From Papio anubis (Eukaryota; Chordata; Mammalia; Primates; Cercopithecidae), in contig NC_044985.1 of assembly GCF_008728515.1 (NCBI RefSeq), forward strand, positions 78,840,155-78,904,154: DNA of 64,000 bases, read 5' to 3'. Each line of letters opens with the position of its first letter. Position 1 is the stretch's first letter. The notes below the pieces were generated by a model. The model was not told the origin of the DNA and made no database searches. It saw only the letters and a list, made by a program, of their open reading frames with translations. This document shows positions 46,501 through 58,200 of this stretch, piece after piece. A program made the position numbers and the translations under genes.

Positions 46501-47649
46501 GAATGAGCGAGAGGAATAAAGAATAAAGATGGATGAGCTAACCCTGGAAAAAAGAATATTTGCCTCCAAACAAAAGTGAAGGAGAGGAGGACAGGTAACA
46601 GGAAACAAACTAAGGTAATGATATAATAGGAAGCCAAGCAATAAAAAAGGAATCAAATACCAACTCCATGGAAAACTAACATTTGTATAGTAAAGAAATA
46701 TTGTGTACAGATAAGATGAACTTGAAGCTGGTCTAAGCAATTCTAACTCTGTGTTTATTTCCAAATTTGCCTGGAACCATGCTATCAACCCTTGGCCAGT
46801 AATGGGGTAAAATGTGCTACTCAGGGATTTATAATGTGCAGTTTGCATTCTGAAACTTCTCTGGTAGCACCCACTAGCAAGTTATCTACATTGTTCCTTG
46901 AGAATGTAGGTTAATGGTCTGTACCTGCTTGAACTAGTTACACAGCCTGATTCAAGCTATTGACCAGTTGAGTAGGAAGATTCCTCAGGAAACTTGTGCT
47001 TGGCGGCCCTAAGACCACCATATCTCGTACACAGCTTGGCAAATCATGATCTAATGACAAAGCACATTCCGTAAAACTGAGAAAGATCATGGGGACTATG
47101 TCTGGGAATCTCAAAACTCTCTAATGTTTGTCTGTATTTTCTTTCTCCTTTACCTTTATCAAAACCTAATTTAAGCATACCTTGTAGAGTCCTTTTAAAA
47201 TAGTTCTCTGACCCTGTGTAATTGATGCATTTGGCACAGTGAGTCGAGTATTGAAATGACCTTTGTCTCTAATTGTAAATGTTGGCTAAGATTTTGTTTA
47301 AGGAAAAGAAAGATGAGGGAGATGATGAACTTTTGATGATAATTTGACTCCTGGGTCACTTCTGGCTTGAGTCAGGCAAATGCTGCAACCACTGATGAAA
47401 AGAGAAGCATATCAATGGAACTTGGAGGTGGTATATTCTGAACCAAGGGAAATAGCTACAAGGATTGAGAAAGAAATTCAGACAGAGGGGAAGTCAGCCA
47501 AGAATTTTGTAATTTCGATACTTTGAAAAAATGAAAGTAACAGAAAGCACTGAGGCTGCCAAGTACACCAAATAATGACTGGTGATCCTAAAGGGAAGAG
47601 AAAGTGTGCCAAAAGGGAATTGGGCAGATATTTATTTTGCTCAGAATGT
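46501..47649. other. unassigned DNA, perhaps including a decayed ERV LTR
   Basis: The part from about 46850 to 47300 lies just 5' of the ERV-L relic. It has LTR-like features (a TG-rich 3' side, 'taattgatgcatttggcaca', a 'ggctaagattttgtttaag' end), but I cannot match it to a family. A 3' partner LTR is not recognised. Confidence 0.25.
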
Positions 47650-48614
47650 GACACTCTGAATGAGGATCACTAAAAAGAGTATACAGGCTGCAGGGTGAGG
47701 AAACCAAAGACAAATGAAACGGGTATTCAGTCAAAGACCTAAGTCATTTGTGGAATGTTATAAACAGCTTCCTGGGAAGCCTCTACTAAAATTATGTTTA
47801 TGCATTCAGATACAAGGAGGTACTTCCCTTGCATTATACAGTGATCAATGGAAGAGAATGTTGGTCATATTCAGAATTCTCAATTAGTTGCAATTTTTAC
47901 AGAGATGTGTTAGAGAGTCAAACTTGTAATCTATAGAGGTGGATAAAGGCAAAGTACATAAAATGTGTATAAATGAAAAATTAGATACTAAATAAAATAA
48001 TCCTTCTAAAGCCTCTGAAATGTTGAAAATACCAGTGACTGGATTGGCTATATGATGATACTGAATTACCCCCTAATTTTATGCCTTTGACTCAAGTGAT
48101 GATTGATGTTGTAATTAAAGAGCTTCCAGATGCTTGGGCTCCTTATGTTACTCTACAAACAGATGAGCAGGATTCTGTAAGGGAAGATTTCATTGACCTC
48201 CTGATTCAGATTCCATAAGCAGGGCCAAATGATGGGGGGAAAATTAGGATTATTCAGAAGAAAGAGGGAAAAGGATAAAATAGGTTTTAAAACAGAAACT
48301 GGAGATATTTAAACTGGGTAGAATATAGTCACATGATTAATTTTAAAAGATATGAAAAAAGAAAAATAGATGGAGTAGCTACTAAAATTTTAATGGATCA
48401 CTATAAGAGATTATATGATCAGGCTGCTTTACCAACTCCTCCATTTATCCTTGCCTTGATGAATTCTAAAAATTCTAAAAACCTAATTTTAAAAACAGAA
48501 TCTGCAGTCTCTTCCAAGGCAGTGTTGTTTAAAAGAGCAGGTGTTTAAAAATAGGTTTATTCTGAATGACAAAATATCCAGGGACTGTTGGTGCAATTTC
48601 AGAGCAGGCAAGCA

Positions 48615-48990
48615 GTCAGTTCAGGCAGCCATAACAAAATACCATGGACTAGGGACTCAAACAACAGACATTTATTTCTCACAATTCTGGAGACTGGAAG
48701 GTTAAGATCAAGGTGCTGGCCGATGTGCTTATCTGGTGAGAGCTCTCTTCTGGCTTGCAGATGGCTGCCTTTTTGCTATATCCTCAAATGGTGACTTGAG
48801 AGAGACAGAGAGAGAAAGGAAGGAAGAGAGTAAAAGGTCTGGTCCATCTTCCTCTTCCTATAAGGACATGAATCCCATTATGGGAGCCCCACCTTCATGT
48901 CCTCATCTAAACCTAATTTTCTTCCAAAAGTCCCACCTCCAAATACTGTTGCACTGTGGGTTAGGGCTTCGACATATAAATTAGAAGGGG
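48615..48990 (-). mobile_element. MLT1 LTR, antisense
   Basis: 'cataacaaaataccatggac', 'gacatttatttctcacaatt', 'agagctctcttctggcttgc', 'agtcccacctccaaatactg' and 'gttagggcttcgacatataa' give a long antisense MLT1 LTR inside the ERV-L body. The MaLR insertion is therefore younger than the ERV-L. Confidence 0.9.
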
Positions 48991-49418
48991 AAAATATTTT
49001 TTCCATAATAGTATCTAAGGCCATTTGCATTGGTATGCAAGGAAATCATTCAGGGTAGTAAAATAACATGATTGGAATTCCTAGACATTAATATACAAAA
49101 TCAGGACATTCCTAAATCTGCTAATTAAAAGGTAAAAGGCAATGTAATTAATTTAGCAGGACATGGTAAAATATTCTAAAATAAAAATACGGTTCAAAGT
49201 AGGAATGAATGATTAAAGTTATGTAAGTTTGTTGCATAACTACTACCAGAACATATTACTGAAATGAATATGATGTATGAATATGGGACTCTTGTCTTAT
49301 CCAAACCAGTGGAAACAGACATACAAATCTGTTATTCATTCTCTTTTAATTTGGCACGGTAGACAGTAACCTTTGGAACTACCTAAATCCAGTCAAGTCA
49401 TTAATATAAAGTAGTATA

Positions 49419-49468
49419 TTAAGTTGGTGCAAAAGTTACTGTAGTTTTTGCCATTAAGAGTAATGGCA
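49419..49468 (+). mobile_element. MADE1 (Hsmar1-derived MITE), left half
   Basis: It begins TTAAGTTGGTGC and runs through 'agtttttgccattaagagta', the left half of the 80-bp MADE1 palindrome, with TA (49417-49418) before it. An Alu is inserted in the centre. Intact MADE1 copies are known sources of miR-548 family hairpins. Confidence 0.9.
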
Positions 49469-49762
49469 GCTGGGTGCAGTGGCTCGCACCTGTAAGCACT
49501 TTGGGAGACTGAGGCGGGCAGATCACCTGAGGTCAGGAGTTCAAGACCAGCCTCGACAACATGGTGAAACCCTGTCTCTATTATAAATACAAAAAGTTAG
49601 TCGGGTAAGGTGGCATATGCCTGCAATCCCAGCTAATTGGGAGACTGAGGCACAAGAATCCTTGAACCCGGCAGGTGGAGGAGATTGCAGTGAGCCTAGA
49701 TTAGGCCACTGCACTCCATTCTGGGGCCCAGATTAAGATTCTGTCTCTCAAAAAAAAAAAAT
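49469..49762 (+). mobile_element. AluS SINE inside MADE1
   Basis: A sense Alu starting 'gctgggtgcagtggctcgca' with an A-tail at about 49750-49761. The 11-bp TSD GAGTAATGGCA (49458-49468 and 49763-49773) is MADE1 sequence, proving that the Alu landed in the MITE. Confidence 0.94.
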
Positions 49763-49773
49763 GAGTAATGGCA

Positions 49774-49803
49774 AAAACTGCAGTAACATTTTTACCAGCC
49801 TAA
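49774..49803 (+). mobile_element. MADE1, right half
   Basis: 'aaaactgcagtaacattttt' and a final ACCAGCCTAA complete the MADE1 palindrome, followed by TA (49804-49805), the mariner target duplication. Confidence 0.9.
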
Positions 49804-49859
49804 TAGGATACCGGGAAAGGAAGTAGGGGAAAGTGAACATCAAGAAATTTTAGTTTTTA

Positions 49860-50290
49860 TTAAAGACATCTTAGATAAAGATAAATTAGTGTCCTCAAAT
49901 TATTTGCTTAATAGTACAGTATAGCATGTAAGGAAAGCTGACAGTGCCTGGAAGATAACTCAAGACTCTAGAGAACTGAGTAAAGAGTAATTGAATACCA
50001 TCATTCATGCTCTATATGTTAAAAATTCAAGTTGTGAAACAAGCTGAGGGAGATTGATATTCTATGATCAATTTGACCAGCGCTTCCTTTTGGATTTCTA
50101 TTTTGAAAGAAAGTAAAAATCAAATGTGTATTCATGTGAAATAATCTCCAATACCTTTTTGTGCTCAGTGTGGGAATATTTAAAGTGTCTTCTTTACAGC
50201 TACAACCTGGTGGTAAGAAACATTGATTTGATTCCATCTAAACTACTGATATTCATTGCATCAATAATATAATGTTGATATCTAAATCTA
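49860..50290 (+). pseudogene. ERV-L pol reverse transcriptase remnant
   Basis: The 49,920-49,980 segment reads as the N-terminal RT region, where a Trp-Lys-Ile-Thr stretch is followed by Ser-Arg-Glu-Leu. Codons at 50251-50283 read I-H-C-I-N-N-I-M-L-I-S, lined up with the RT catalytic box, whose usual pair of aspartates is here Asn-Asn (AAT AAT at 50263-50268). Frameshifts lie between. The RT is catalytically dead. Confidence 0.62.
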
Positions 50291-50428
50291 GAAATCAAGC
50301 TAAGCATGACTTCCAAATGTTAATGGTATGACCACCAGGGAATAATAACTAATCCTACTGAAATATAGGTCCAGCATAACTGTTAAAATTTCTAGTAATT
50401 ACATGGGGTAGAAATATTAGCATTCTTA

Positions 50429-50675
50429 GGCTGGGCGTGGTAGCTCACGCTTGTAATCCCAGCATTTTGGGAGGCTGAGGTGGGCAGATCACCTGAGGTT
50501 GGGAGTTCGAGACTAGCCTGACCAACATGGAGAAACCCCGTCTCTACTAAAAATACAAAATTAGCTGGGCATGGTGGTGCATGCCTGTAATCCCAGCTAC
50601 TCAGGAGGCTGAGGCAGGAGAATTGCTTGAACCCAGGAGGTGGAGGTTGCGGTGAGCAGAGATCACGCCATTCTT
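50429..50675 (+). mobile_element. AluS SINE, 3'-truncated
   Basis: The sense Alu begins 'ggctgggcgtggtagctcac' and stops within the right arm after 'gatcacgccatt', with no A-tail. Retrotransposed Alus lose 5' ends, not 3' ends, so the end was removed by a later deletion. Confidence 0.9.
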
Positions 50676-51049
50676 CAACCAAACATAATGAATTTTTGTC
50701 TGTCTAGCTCCAAAATTAAAACAAGTCACAAAGACTGGTTTCTGAAGAAATCACATACCAAATCTGTAAATTTTATTAGCCCTTATTCACATAGTAACAA
50801 GGGAAAAAGTTGATTTAAAATAATGCTTTGAACAACATTAAGCAGTCATGGAATCTGAACTAGAATATTACCTGAGGCTGCCTCAGAAGTAGCATAGCCC
50901 ACAGACAGTAGACTCCAGGGTAGAGTTAACACTTAATCTGGAAGTCAACTGCATTGCACTTTGCTGATTGTTGCTTTTTTACTGAAAAAGTAAAAGATAA
51001 TTTCACTTAATAGAAGTAAGAATTATATTTCTCATGGACCTAGATAATA

Positions 51050-51200
51050 AAAATAACATAGTATGGATTTATACCAATTCTTAGGCATTGGCCAATGGAG
51101 TAGCTATATGGTCCAGAAAGCAGGCCTTTGATGACCAGAAGATAAGAGAAACCCCAGTGTGGTGAACTGCTATGAAAAACTTTATGGACGTGTAAGGAAA
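51050..51200 (+). pseudogene. ERV-L pol RNase H remnant
   Basis: Codons from 51070 read Y-T-N-S, then a TAG stop (51082-51084), then A-L-A-N-G-V-A-I-W-S, the RNase H signature of ERV-L pol. The catalytic Asp of the Y-T-D-S box is Asn here, and the Trp that follows is a stop. Confidence 0.6.
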
Positions 51201-51329
51201 CAAGGCAGGGTAGGCTGCTGCCCATTAAAAAATAAAACAAGAACAACAAATTTTGAATTCAGAATGGTACAGAAAGCAACAAGTAGTTACCGTGTGAGCT
51301 CTTGAGTATGCAAAATGATTAGTCACAGA

Positions 51330-51720
51330 GGTAATTGATGAATTAACAACAACAAAAGGTGCATCCCACTCTATGCTCAGATGCTCAAAAATTGACTAAT
51401 AACTGTTATGTTTTTAACATTAATTTCAGAGGCTAAAAGTAAGAATGGGTTTTCTATTGGCAAAATCCAGGCAAGCTCATAGCTGGAAAATGGATTACAT
51501 TGACTTATTGCTTATGATTTTAGGTATATACTTATGGGTCTTGACCAAAGGGATACTCATTCGAGATTTGAACATGCATACCAGGTAACTGAATCAATGT
51601 CTCTAACACTATTAGAGGCCTTGGAAAGAAATATGTGATTTCAGTTTCTGTCCCTGACTTATACATCACTAATCAAGGAACCCATTTTACTGCAAGTACA
51701 ACAGCAGACTAAGACATAAC
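51330..51720 (+). pseudogene. ERV-L pol integrase remnant
   Basis: W-K-M-D-Y-I-D is encoded at 51484-51504, matching the start of the integrase core. T-N-Q-G-T-H-F-T is encoded at 51668-51691, matching the second catalytic Asp box with Asp replaced by Asn. Frame breaks separate them. Confidence 0.6.
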
Positions 51721-51814
51721 ATATACAATAAAATTATCATATAATTTTCCATCTACAAATTAATAAATATAGTGATAATTGGAATGTGAAAATAAAATAT
51801 ATGCTTATTAGAGG

Positions 51815-52505
51815 AGTCTGGTCAGAAACATGGCAAAACAAGCAGCTCCGGACCCTCCTTTTTCCAGCAAACATACTGATTCAATAACAATTTCCTTGTA
51901 TGAACTATCCAAAGATCAGTTGAGAGGCTCCTGTGTCCTGGGCAAGCACAAAACCAGCTGCCTTAAAGATGGTTTAAATTGACTATTTATCACACCCTCT
52001 CACTGTAATTCTTTCCTCTGGCACAGCACCACATGATTGGAAATAAACTGCCAGTTCCCAGCTTCTCCCTGGGGAAGAAAGGAGAGGCCTGGACTGTATA
52101 CCCAATGTTCTGACTTTTCAAAGGGCTGCAGAAATGACTTGTTTCTGTGTTGCCCGAACATGCGAGCTGACAAAAAAGGACCTGTTCTCCAAGACATGTC
52201 ACATGTTAGATCACAAAACAAGTCTTAACAAATTTAAGAAGACTGAAGTTATATTAAATATATTTTCCAACCACAATGGCATAAAGCTAGAAATTAACAG
52301 AAAAAAACCCTGGGAATTTACAATGTAAAAAGTAAACAGCATCCTCTTGACAACCCATGAGACAAAAACGAAATCAAAAGGATAACTAGAAAATATCTTA
52401 AGACAAATGAAAATGGAAACACACCATAGCATTGAGTTTCAGGCAAAGCAATATTAAGAGGGATGTTTATAGTGATAAACACTGACATTGAAAAATAAGA
52501 AAGAT
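51815..52505 (+). mobile_element. L1MA/MB-type element, 5' part (internally deleted)
   Basis: It begins with old L1 5'-end text ('gtcagaaacatggcaaaaca', 'cccagcttctccctggggaa'), then jumps at about 52200 to ORF2 endonuclease/linker sequence ('agaagactgaagttatatta', 'acaaatgaaaatggaaacac'). The 5' UTR, ORF1 and first ORF2 part are therefore deleted. It continues after the inserted L1P and Alu at about 55246. Confidence 0.7.
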
Positions 52506-54931
52506 ATTCATCTCAATAGATGCAGAAAAAGCATTTGATAAAATTCAGCATCCCTTCATGATTAAAACCCTCGGCAAAATCAGCATAGAAGGGACATATC
52601 TTAACTCTATAAAGGCCATCTGTGACAAACCCATAGCCACCATAATACTGAATGGGAAAGGTTGAAAGCATTCCCCCTGTGAACTGGAACAAGACACGGA
52701 TGCCCACTCTCACCACTTCTATTCAACATAGTACTGGAATTTCCAGCCAGAGCAATCAGACAAGAGAAATAAATAAAGGGCATCCAAATCAGTAAAGAGG
52801 AAGTCAAACTGTCGCTGTTTGCTAATGATATGATTATATACCTAGAAAGCCCTAGTGACTCCTCCAAAAACCTCCTCGACCTAATAAATGAATTCAGCAA
52901 AGTTTCAGGACACAAAATTAATGTACACAAACCAATAGCTCTGCTATACACCAACAGTGACCAAGCTGAGAATCAAATCAAGAACTCAACCCCTTTTACA
53001 ATAGCTGCAAAAAAAAAAAGTGAAAAACTTAGGAATATACCTAACAAAGAACATGAAAGACCTCTACAAGGAAAGCTACAAAACACTGCTGAAATAAATC
53101 ATAGACAACACAAACAAATGGAAACACATGTCATGCTCGTGGAAGGGTAGAATCAATATTGTGAAAATGACCATACTGCCAAAAGTAATCTACAAATTCA
53201 AGGCAATTCCCATCAAAATACCACCATTATTCTTCACAGAGAAAAAAACAATCCTAAAATTCATATGGAACCAAAACAGAGCCCACATAGCCAAAGCAAG
53301 ACTAAGCAAAAAGAACAAATCTGGAGACATCACATTACCTGACTTCAAACTATACTATAACTCATCAAAACAGCATGGCACTGGTATAAAAAATAGCTAC
53401 ATAGACCAATGGAACGGAACAGAGAACCCAGAAATAATGCCAAATACTTACAGCCAACTGATCTTTGACAAAGCAAACAAAAACATAAAGCGACCCAATT
53501 CAACAAATGGTGCTGGGATAATTGCCAAGGCACACGTAAAGAAATAAAACTATATTCTCATCTCTGACCTTATACAAAAATCTACTCAAGATGGATCAAG
53601 TACTTAAATTTGAGACCTGAAACCATAAAAATTCTAGAAGATTGCATCGGAAAAAAACCCTTCTAGACATTGGCTTAGACAAGGATTTCATGACCAAGAA
53701 CTCAAAAGCAAATGCAACAAAAACAAAGATAAACAAATGGGACTTAAATAATCTAAAAAGCTGCACAGCAAAAGCAACAATGAGTATAATAAACAGACAA
53801 CCCACAGAGTGGGAGAAAATCTTCACAATCTGTACCTCTGACAATCAACTAACAGTCTATATATCTGACAAAGATATCCAGAATCTACAAGGAACTCAAA
53901 AAATTAGCAAGAAAAAAAAAAAAAAAAACGATTCCATCAAAAAGTGGGCTAAGGACATGAAAAGACAGTTTTAAAAGAAGATATACAAGTGGCCAACAAA
54001 CATATGAAAAAATGCTCAACATCACTAATTATCAGGGAAATGCAAATGCAAATCAAAACCACAATGTAATACCACCTTACTCCTGCAAGAATGGCCATAA
54101 TTTAAAAAATCAAAAAATAATAGATGCTGGCATGTATATGGTGAAAAGGGAACACTTTTACACTGCTGGGGGGAAGGTAAACTGGTACAACCACTATGGA
54201 AAATTGTGGAGATTCCTTAAATAACTAAAAGTAGTGTTCTATTTCCAAGCAGCCAGTGACCAGAGCTGAGAACCTACCCCAGACCATGAGGCTCCCTGCT
54301 GAGAAAGGAAGCCAACTCACATGAGCCAACCACCATCTGCTCCCTAAAACCTATTGAAATAAAAAATATTTTTTTAAAAAGAAAAGATCTAAAAGTGGAA
54401 ATACCCTTTGATCCAGCAATCTACCCAGATGAAGTCATTATACAAAAAAAGATAATAGTACACACATTGCACAGAATGTTTATAGCAGCACAATCCACAA
54501 TTGAAAAAATATGGAACCAACCGAAAAGCCCATCAGTCAAAGAGTGGATAAAGAAATTGTGGTATCTGTATACCATGGAATACTACTCAGCCATAAAAAG
54601 GAACAAAATAATGGCATTTACAGCAACCTGAATGGAATTGGAGACCATTACCCTAAATGAAGTAACTCAGGAATGGAAAACCAAACATCATATGTTCTCG
54701 CTTACAAGTGGGAGTTAAGCTATGAGAATGCAAAAGCATAAGAATAATGCAATAGACTTTGGGGACTCAGATGAAAGCATGGAAGGGGGTGAGAGATAAA
54801 AGACTACAAATTGGGTACCCCATATACTACTAGAGAGCTAGGTCCACCATAATATTAGATATCACCACTAAAGAATGTATTCATGTAACCAAATATCACT
54901 TGTTCCCCTAAAACCCATGGAAATAAAAAAT
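52506..54931 (+). mobile_element. L1P (about L1PA13 to L1PB), 5'-truncated, nested
   Basis: Sense L1 ORF2 from the reverse transcriptase domain to the 3' UTR ('aatagatgcagaaaaagcat' ... 'catatgttctcgcttacaag' ... 'acccatggaaataaaaaata'). The 15-bp TSD AAAAATAAGAAAGAT (52491-52505 and 54932-54946) lies in the older L1. The RT active-site box F-A-D-D reads F-A-N-D (52818-52829). There are several frameshifts and stops. It carries its own insert at 54235-54388. Confidence 0.9.
54235..54388 (+). mobile_element. 154-bp chimeric retro-insert with A-rich tail
   Basis: An extra segment inside the L1P. Its 5' part (54235-54329) is not L1 and I do not recognise it. Its 3' part ('ctgctccctaaaacctattg' and 'aaataaaaaat') matches the extreme L1 3' end and is followed by an A/T-rich tail. 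CTAAAAGTAG (54225-54234) and CTAAAAGTGG (54389-54398) form a probable TSD with one mismatch. It looks like L1-machinery integration of a fused transcript or a template-switch product. Confidence 0.6.
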
Positions 54932-54946
54932 AAAAATAAGAAAGAT

Positions 54947-55243
54947 CTTGGCTGGACACAGTGGCTCACACCTGTAATCTCAATACCATGGGAGGCTGAG
55001 GCAAGCAGACGTCTTGAGCCCAAGGAGTTCAAGACCAGTGTAGGCAACATAGCAAGACCTCATCTCTACAAAAAATACAAAACTAGCCAGATGTGGTAGC
55101 GTGCACCTGTAGCCCCAGCTACTCAGGAGACTGAGGTGAGATCATTTGAGCCCTGTAGGTCGAGGCTGTAGTGAGCAATGATCATGCCACTGCACTCTAG
55201 CCTCAGAGAAAGAGTGAGACCCTGTCTCAAAAATAAAAATAAA
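54947..55243 (+). mobile_element. AluJ SINE
   Basis: A sense Alu 'ggctggacacagtggctcac' ... 'gagaccctgtctcaaaaata' with a (AAAAT)n-type tail, inserted at the junction next to the L1P TSD. Older AluJ-type right arm ('aagaccagtgtaggcaacat'). Confidence 0.9.
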
Positions 55244-55245
55244 AT

Positions 55246-58200
55246 AAGAATTATCTCAAAAAAACAACTTAACATTACACCTCAGAAAGAACAAAGTCCA
55301 CAGTAAGCATAAGAAAGAAAATAATACAGTTTAGAGCAAAAATAATTAATGAATCAATGCCTGTTATATTATTAGAAGCCTTCAGAAAAAAATACATAAT
55401 TCAATTTGATTAGTTACAGCAGAAATAGAGAGAACAGAAAACAATAGAAAAAAAATCCATGAAAAAAGGAGGTGATTTTTAAAAGATCAACAACATTGAC
55501 AAACCTTTAGCTAGACTAAAAAAAAATAGAGAAGACTCAAACAAATAAAACCAGAAATGAAAGAGGAGATGTTACAGCTTATGCCACAGAAATATAAACT
55601 TGATCATAGGAGGCTACTATGCACAATTAGATGCCAAAGAATTAGATAACCTAGAAGAAATGGAAAAATTTCTTTTCCATTTACAAATACATCCTACTAA
55701 GACTGTAGCATGAAAAAAGAGAAGATGTAAACAGACTTTTAGCTAGTAAGAATATTGAATCAGTAATTAAAACCCTCCCAACAAAGAAAAGCCGAGGTCC
55801 AAAATGTTTTAGTGGTGAATTCTACCCAATATTTAAGGAACTAACATTATTGTCCTCAAACTATTCCAAAAAGAGGAGGGAAAGTTTTCTAACTCATTTT
55901 ATGAGGTAGAGATTACTCTGAGAACAAAGCCAGACAAAAATATTAGAAGAAAATAAAAATTATAAGCCAATATCCCTGATGAATATAGATGCAAAACCTT
56001 CAACAAACTACTATGAAATTGAATTCAATAGTACATTTAAAAGATCACAAATTAAGACAAAAATTTTATCCCTGGCATGCAAAGATGGTTGAATATATGC
56101 AAATTAATCAATGTGATATACCACATTAACAGAACAAAGGACAAAAATCACATGATCATCTCAATACATGCAGAACAAGCAATTAACAAAAGTCAACACC
56201 TTTTACAATAAAGATAACTCAACAAATTAGGAATAGAAGGATACCAATGATCACATATGAAAGTCCATAGCTAACATCATACTCAATAGTAAGAAACTGA
56301 AAGTTGTTTTTATAAGGTCAGAAACAAGGCAAAAATACCCAGTCTCACCACTTCTATTCAACATAGTGCTGGTAGTCCTAGCCAGAGCAATTAGGCAGGA
56401 AAAAGAAATAAAAGGCATCCACATAAGAAAGAAAGAAATAAAATTACCTCTGTTCACAGATAATATGATCTTACATGTAGAAAACCCTAAAGATTCCACA
56501 CACGAAAGAAGATTGTTAGAACTAATAAATGAATTTAGAAAATTGACAGGATACAAACATCAATTGTATTTCTATAAACCAACAACAAAAATCCAAAAAG
56601 GAAATTGAGAAAACAAACCCAATTTATAATATCATCAAAAAGAATAAAATACTTAGAAGCAAACTTAACAAAGGAAGTAAAATACTTGTATACTGAAAAC
56701 TACAAGGACAATTATTTAATGGGATAGATACTGCAATTACACTGATTTGATCTTAACAAATTATATGAATATATCAAATTATCACATGTATCCCCAAAAC
56801 ATTTACAGCTATTGTGTGTCAATAAAAAAATAAAATAACTGTAAAATATTGATAAAATTAGACACAAATGAATGAAAAAACATCCATGTTCAAAGATCAG
56901 AAGACTGAATACTGTTACAGTATCTGTACTAACCAAATAAATATACAGGTTCAATGCAATCCTTACCAAAATCCCAATAGCATTTTTAGAAAAATAGAAG
57001 AAAGAATTCTAAATTCCATGTGGAACCAGAAAGAACCCTGAATAGCCAAAATAATTATAGGAAAGAAGAGCAAACCTGGAGGCATCACGGTTTCTGACTT
57101 CAAAACATATTACAAAATACAGTTACTAAACAGGGTGTTCCTGGCATAATAGAGTCATCTAGAACAACAGAACAGAATAGAGAGCCCAGAAATGAACCCA
57201 CACTAATGCAGTCAACTGATCTTCCACAAAAATGCCACGAGTACACATGAGGAAAGGATAACTCAAGGATAATGGTGTTGGGGGAACTGGATATACACAT
57301 GCAAAAGAATGAAACTGAACCCTTATCTTGCACTATAGAGAAAAATCAAATCAAAATGAATTAAAGACTTAAACATAAGACTTGAAACTGTGACACTCCT
57401 GGAAGAAAATATAGAATACAAGCTTTATGACACTGGTTTCGGCAATAATTTCTTGGCTATGACACCAAAAGCATAGGCATTTGTAGTGTTGTCCCAAATT
57501 TGAGACCACCTCAAACTGAAAAGCTTCTGCCCAGCAAAGGAAACAAGCAACAAAGTGAAAAAGCAACCTATGGAATACGAAAAAATAGTTGTAAACCCCT
57601 TATCTGATAAGAGAATAAAACTCAATATATAAGAAACTCCTAATTTAATAGCAAAAAGCCAAGTAACCCAATTCAAAAAAAATGAGCAAAGGTCTTGAAT
57701 AGACAGACATTTCTCCAAAGAAGACATACAAATGGCCAAGAGGCATATGAAAAGATGCTCAACATCACTAATCATCAAGGAAATGCAAATACAAGCCACA
57801 ATGAGATATCATTTTACACATTACAATGGGCATTTTCAAAAAAATAATAATAAGTGTTGGCATGGAAATGGAGAAATTGGAATCCTTGTGCTCTGTTGGG
57901 AATGTGAAATGGCATTACAGCTATGGAAAACAGCATGAAGCTTCCTCAACAATTTATAAATAAAAATACCACATGAACCAGCAATCTCATTTCTGGGTAT
58001 TTATTCAAAAAGACTGGAATCCAGATCACAAAGATATATTTGCACTCTCATGCTCATTGCAGCATTACTCATAATAGCCAAGATGTGGAAGAAATCAATC
58101 AGTATCAGTCAACAAATGAATGGATAAAATGTGGTATATACACACAATAAAATTTTATTCAGCTTTAGCAAAGAAAGAAACTGCTATCACATATGATAGC

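Larger units (their letters stand above)
47650..51730 (+). mobile_element. ERV-L class endogenous retrovirus internal region, decayed
   Basis: An old class III (ERV-L/HERV-L or HERV16-like) provirus body in sense. A probable gag-like stretch (about 48050-48560) is followed by pol, with decayed reverse transcriptase, RNase H and integrase motifs in the correct order. It is interrupted by an MLT1 LTR, a MADE1 and two Alus. All frames carry stops and shifts, no env is recognisable, and the element cannot produce protein. Assignment rests on the short pol motifs described in the sub-entries. Confidence 0.68.

Noticed and set aside
46850..47300. Possible 5' LTR and primer-binding site of the ERV-L relic
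   Set aside because: No convincing primer-binding site, no matching 3' LTR and no family match; left as a low-confidence note only.
52830..53974. Open frames of 106-139 codons with LINE-like protein text
   Set aside because: These are broken pieces of L1 ORF2 from the nested L1P, separated by frameshifts and with a damaged RT box; not host genes.
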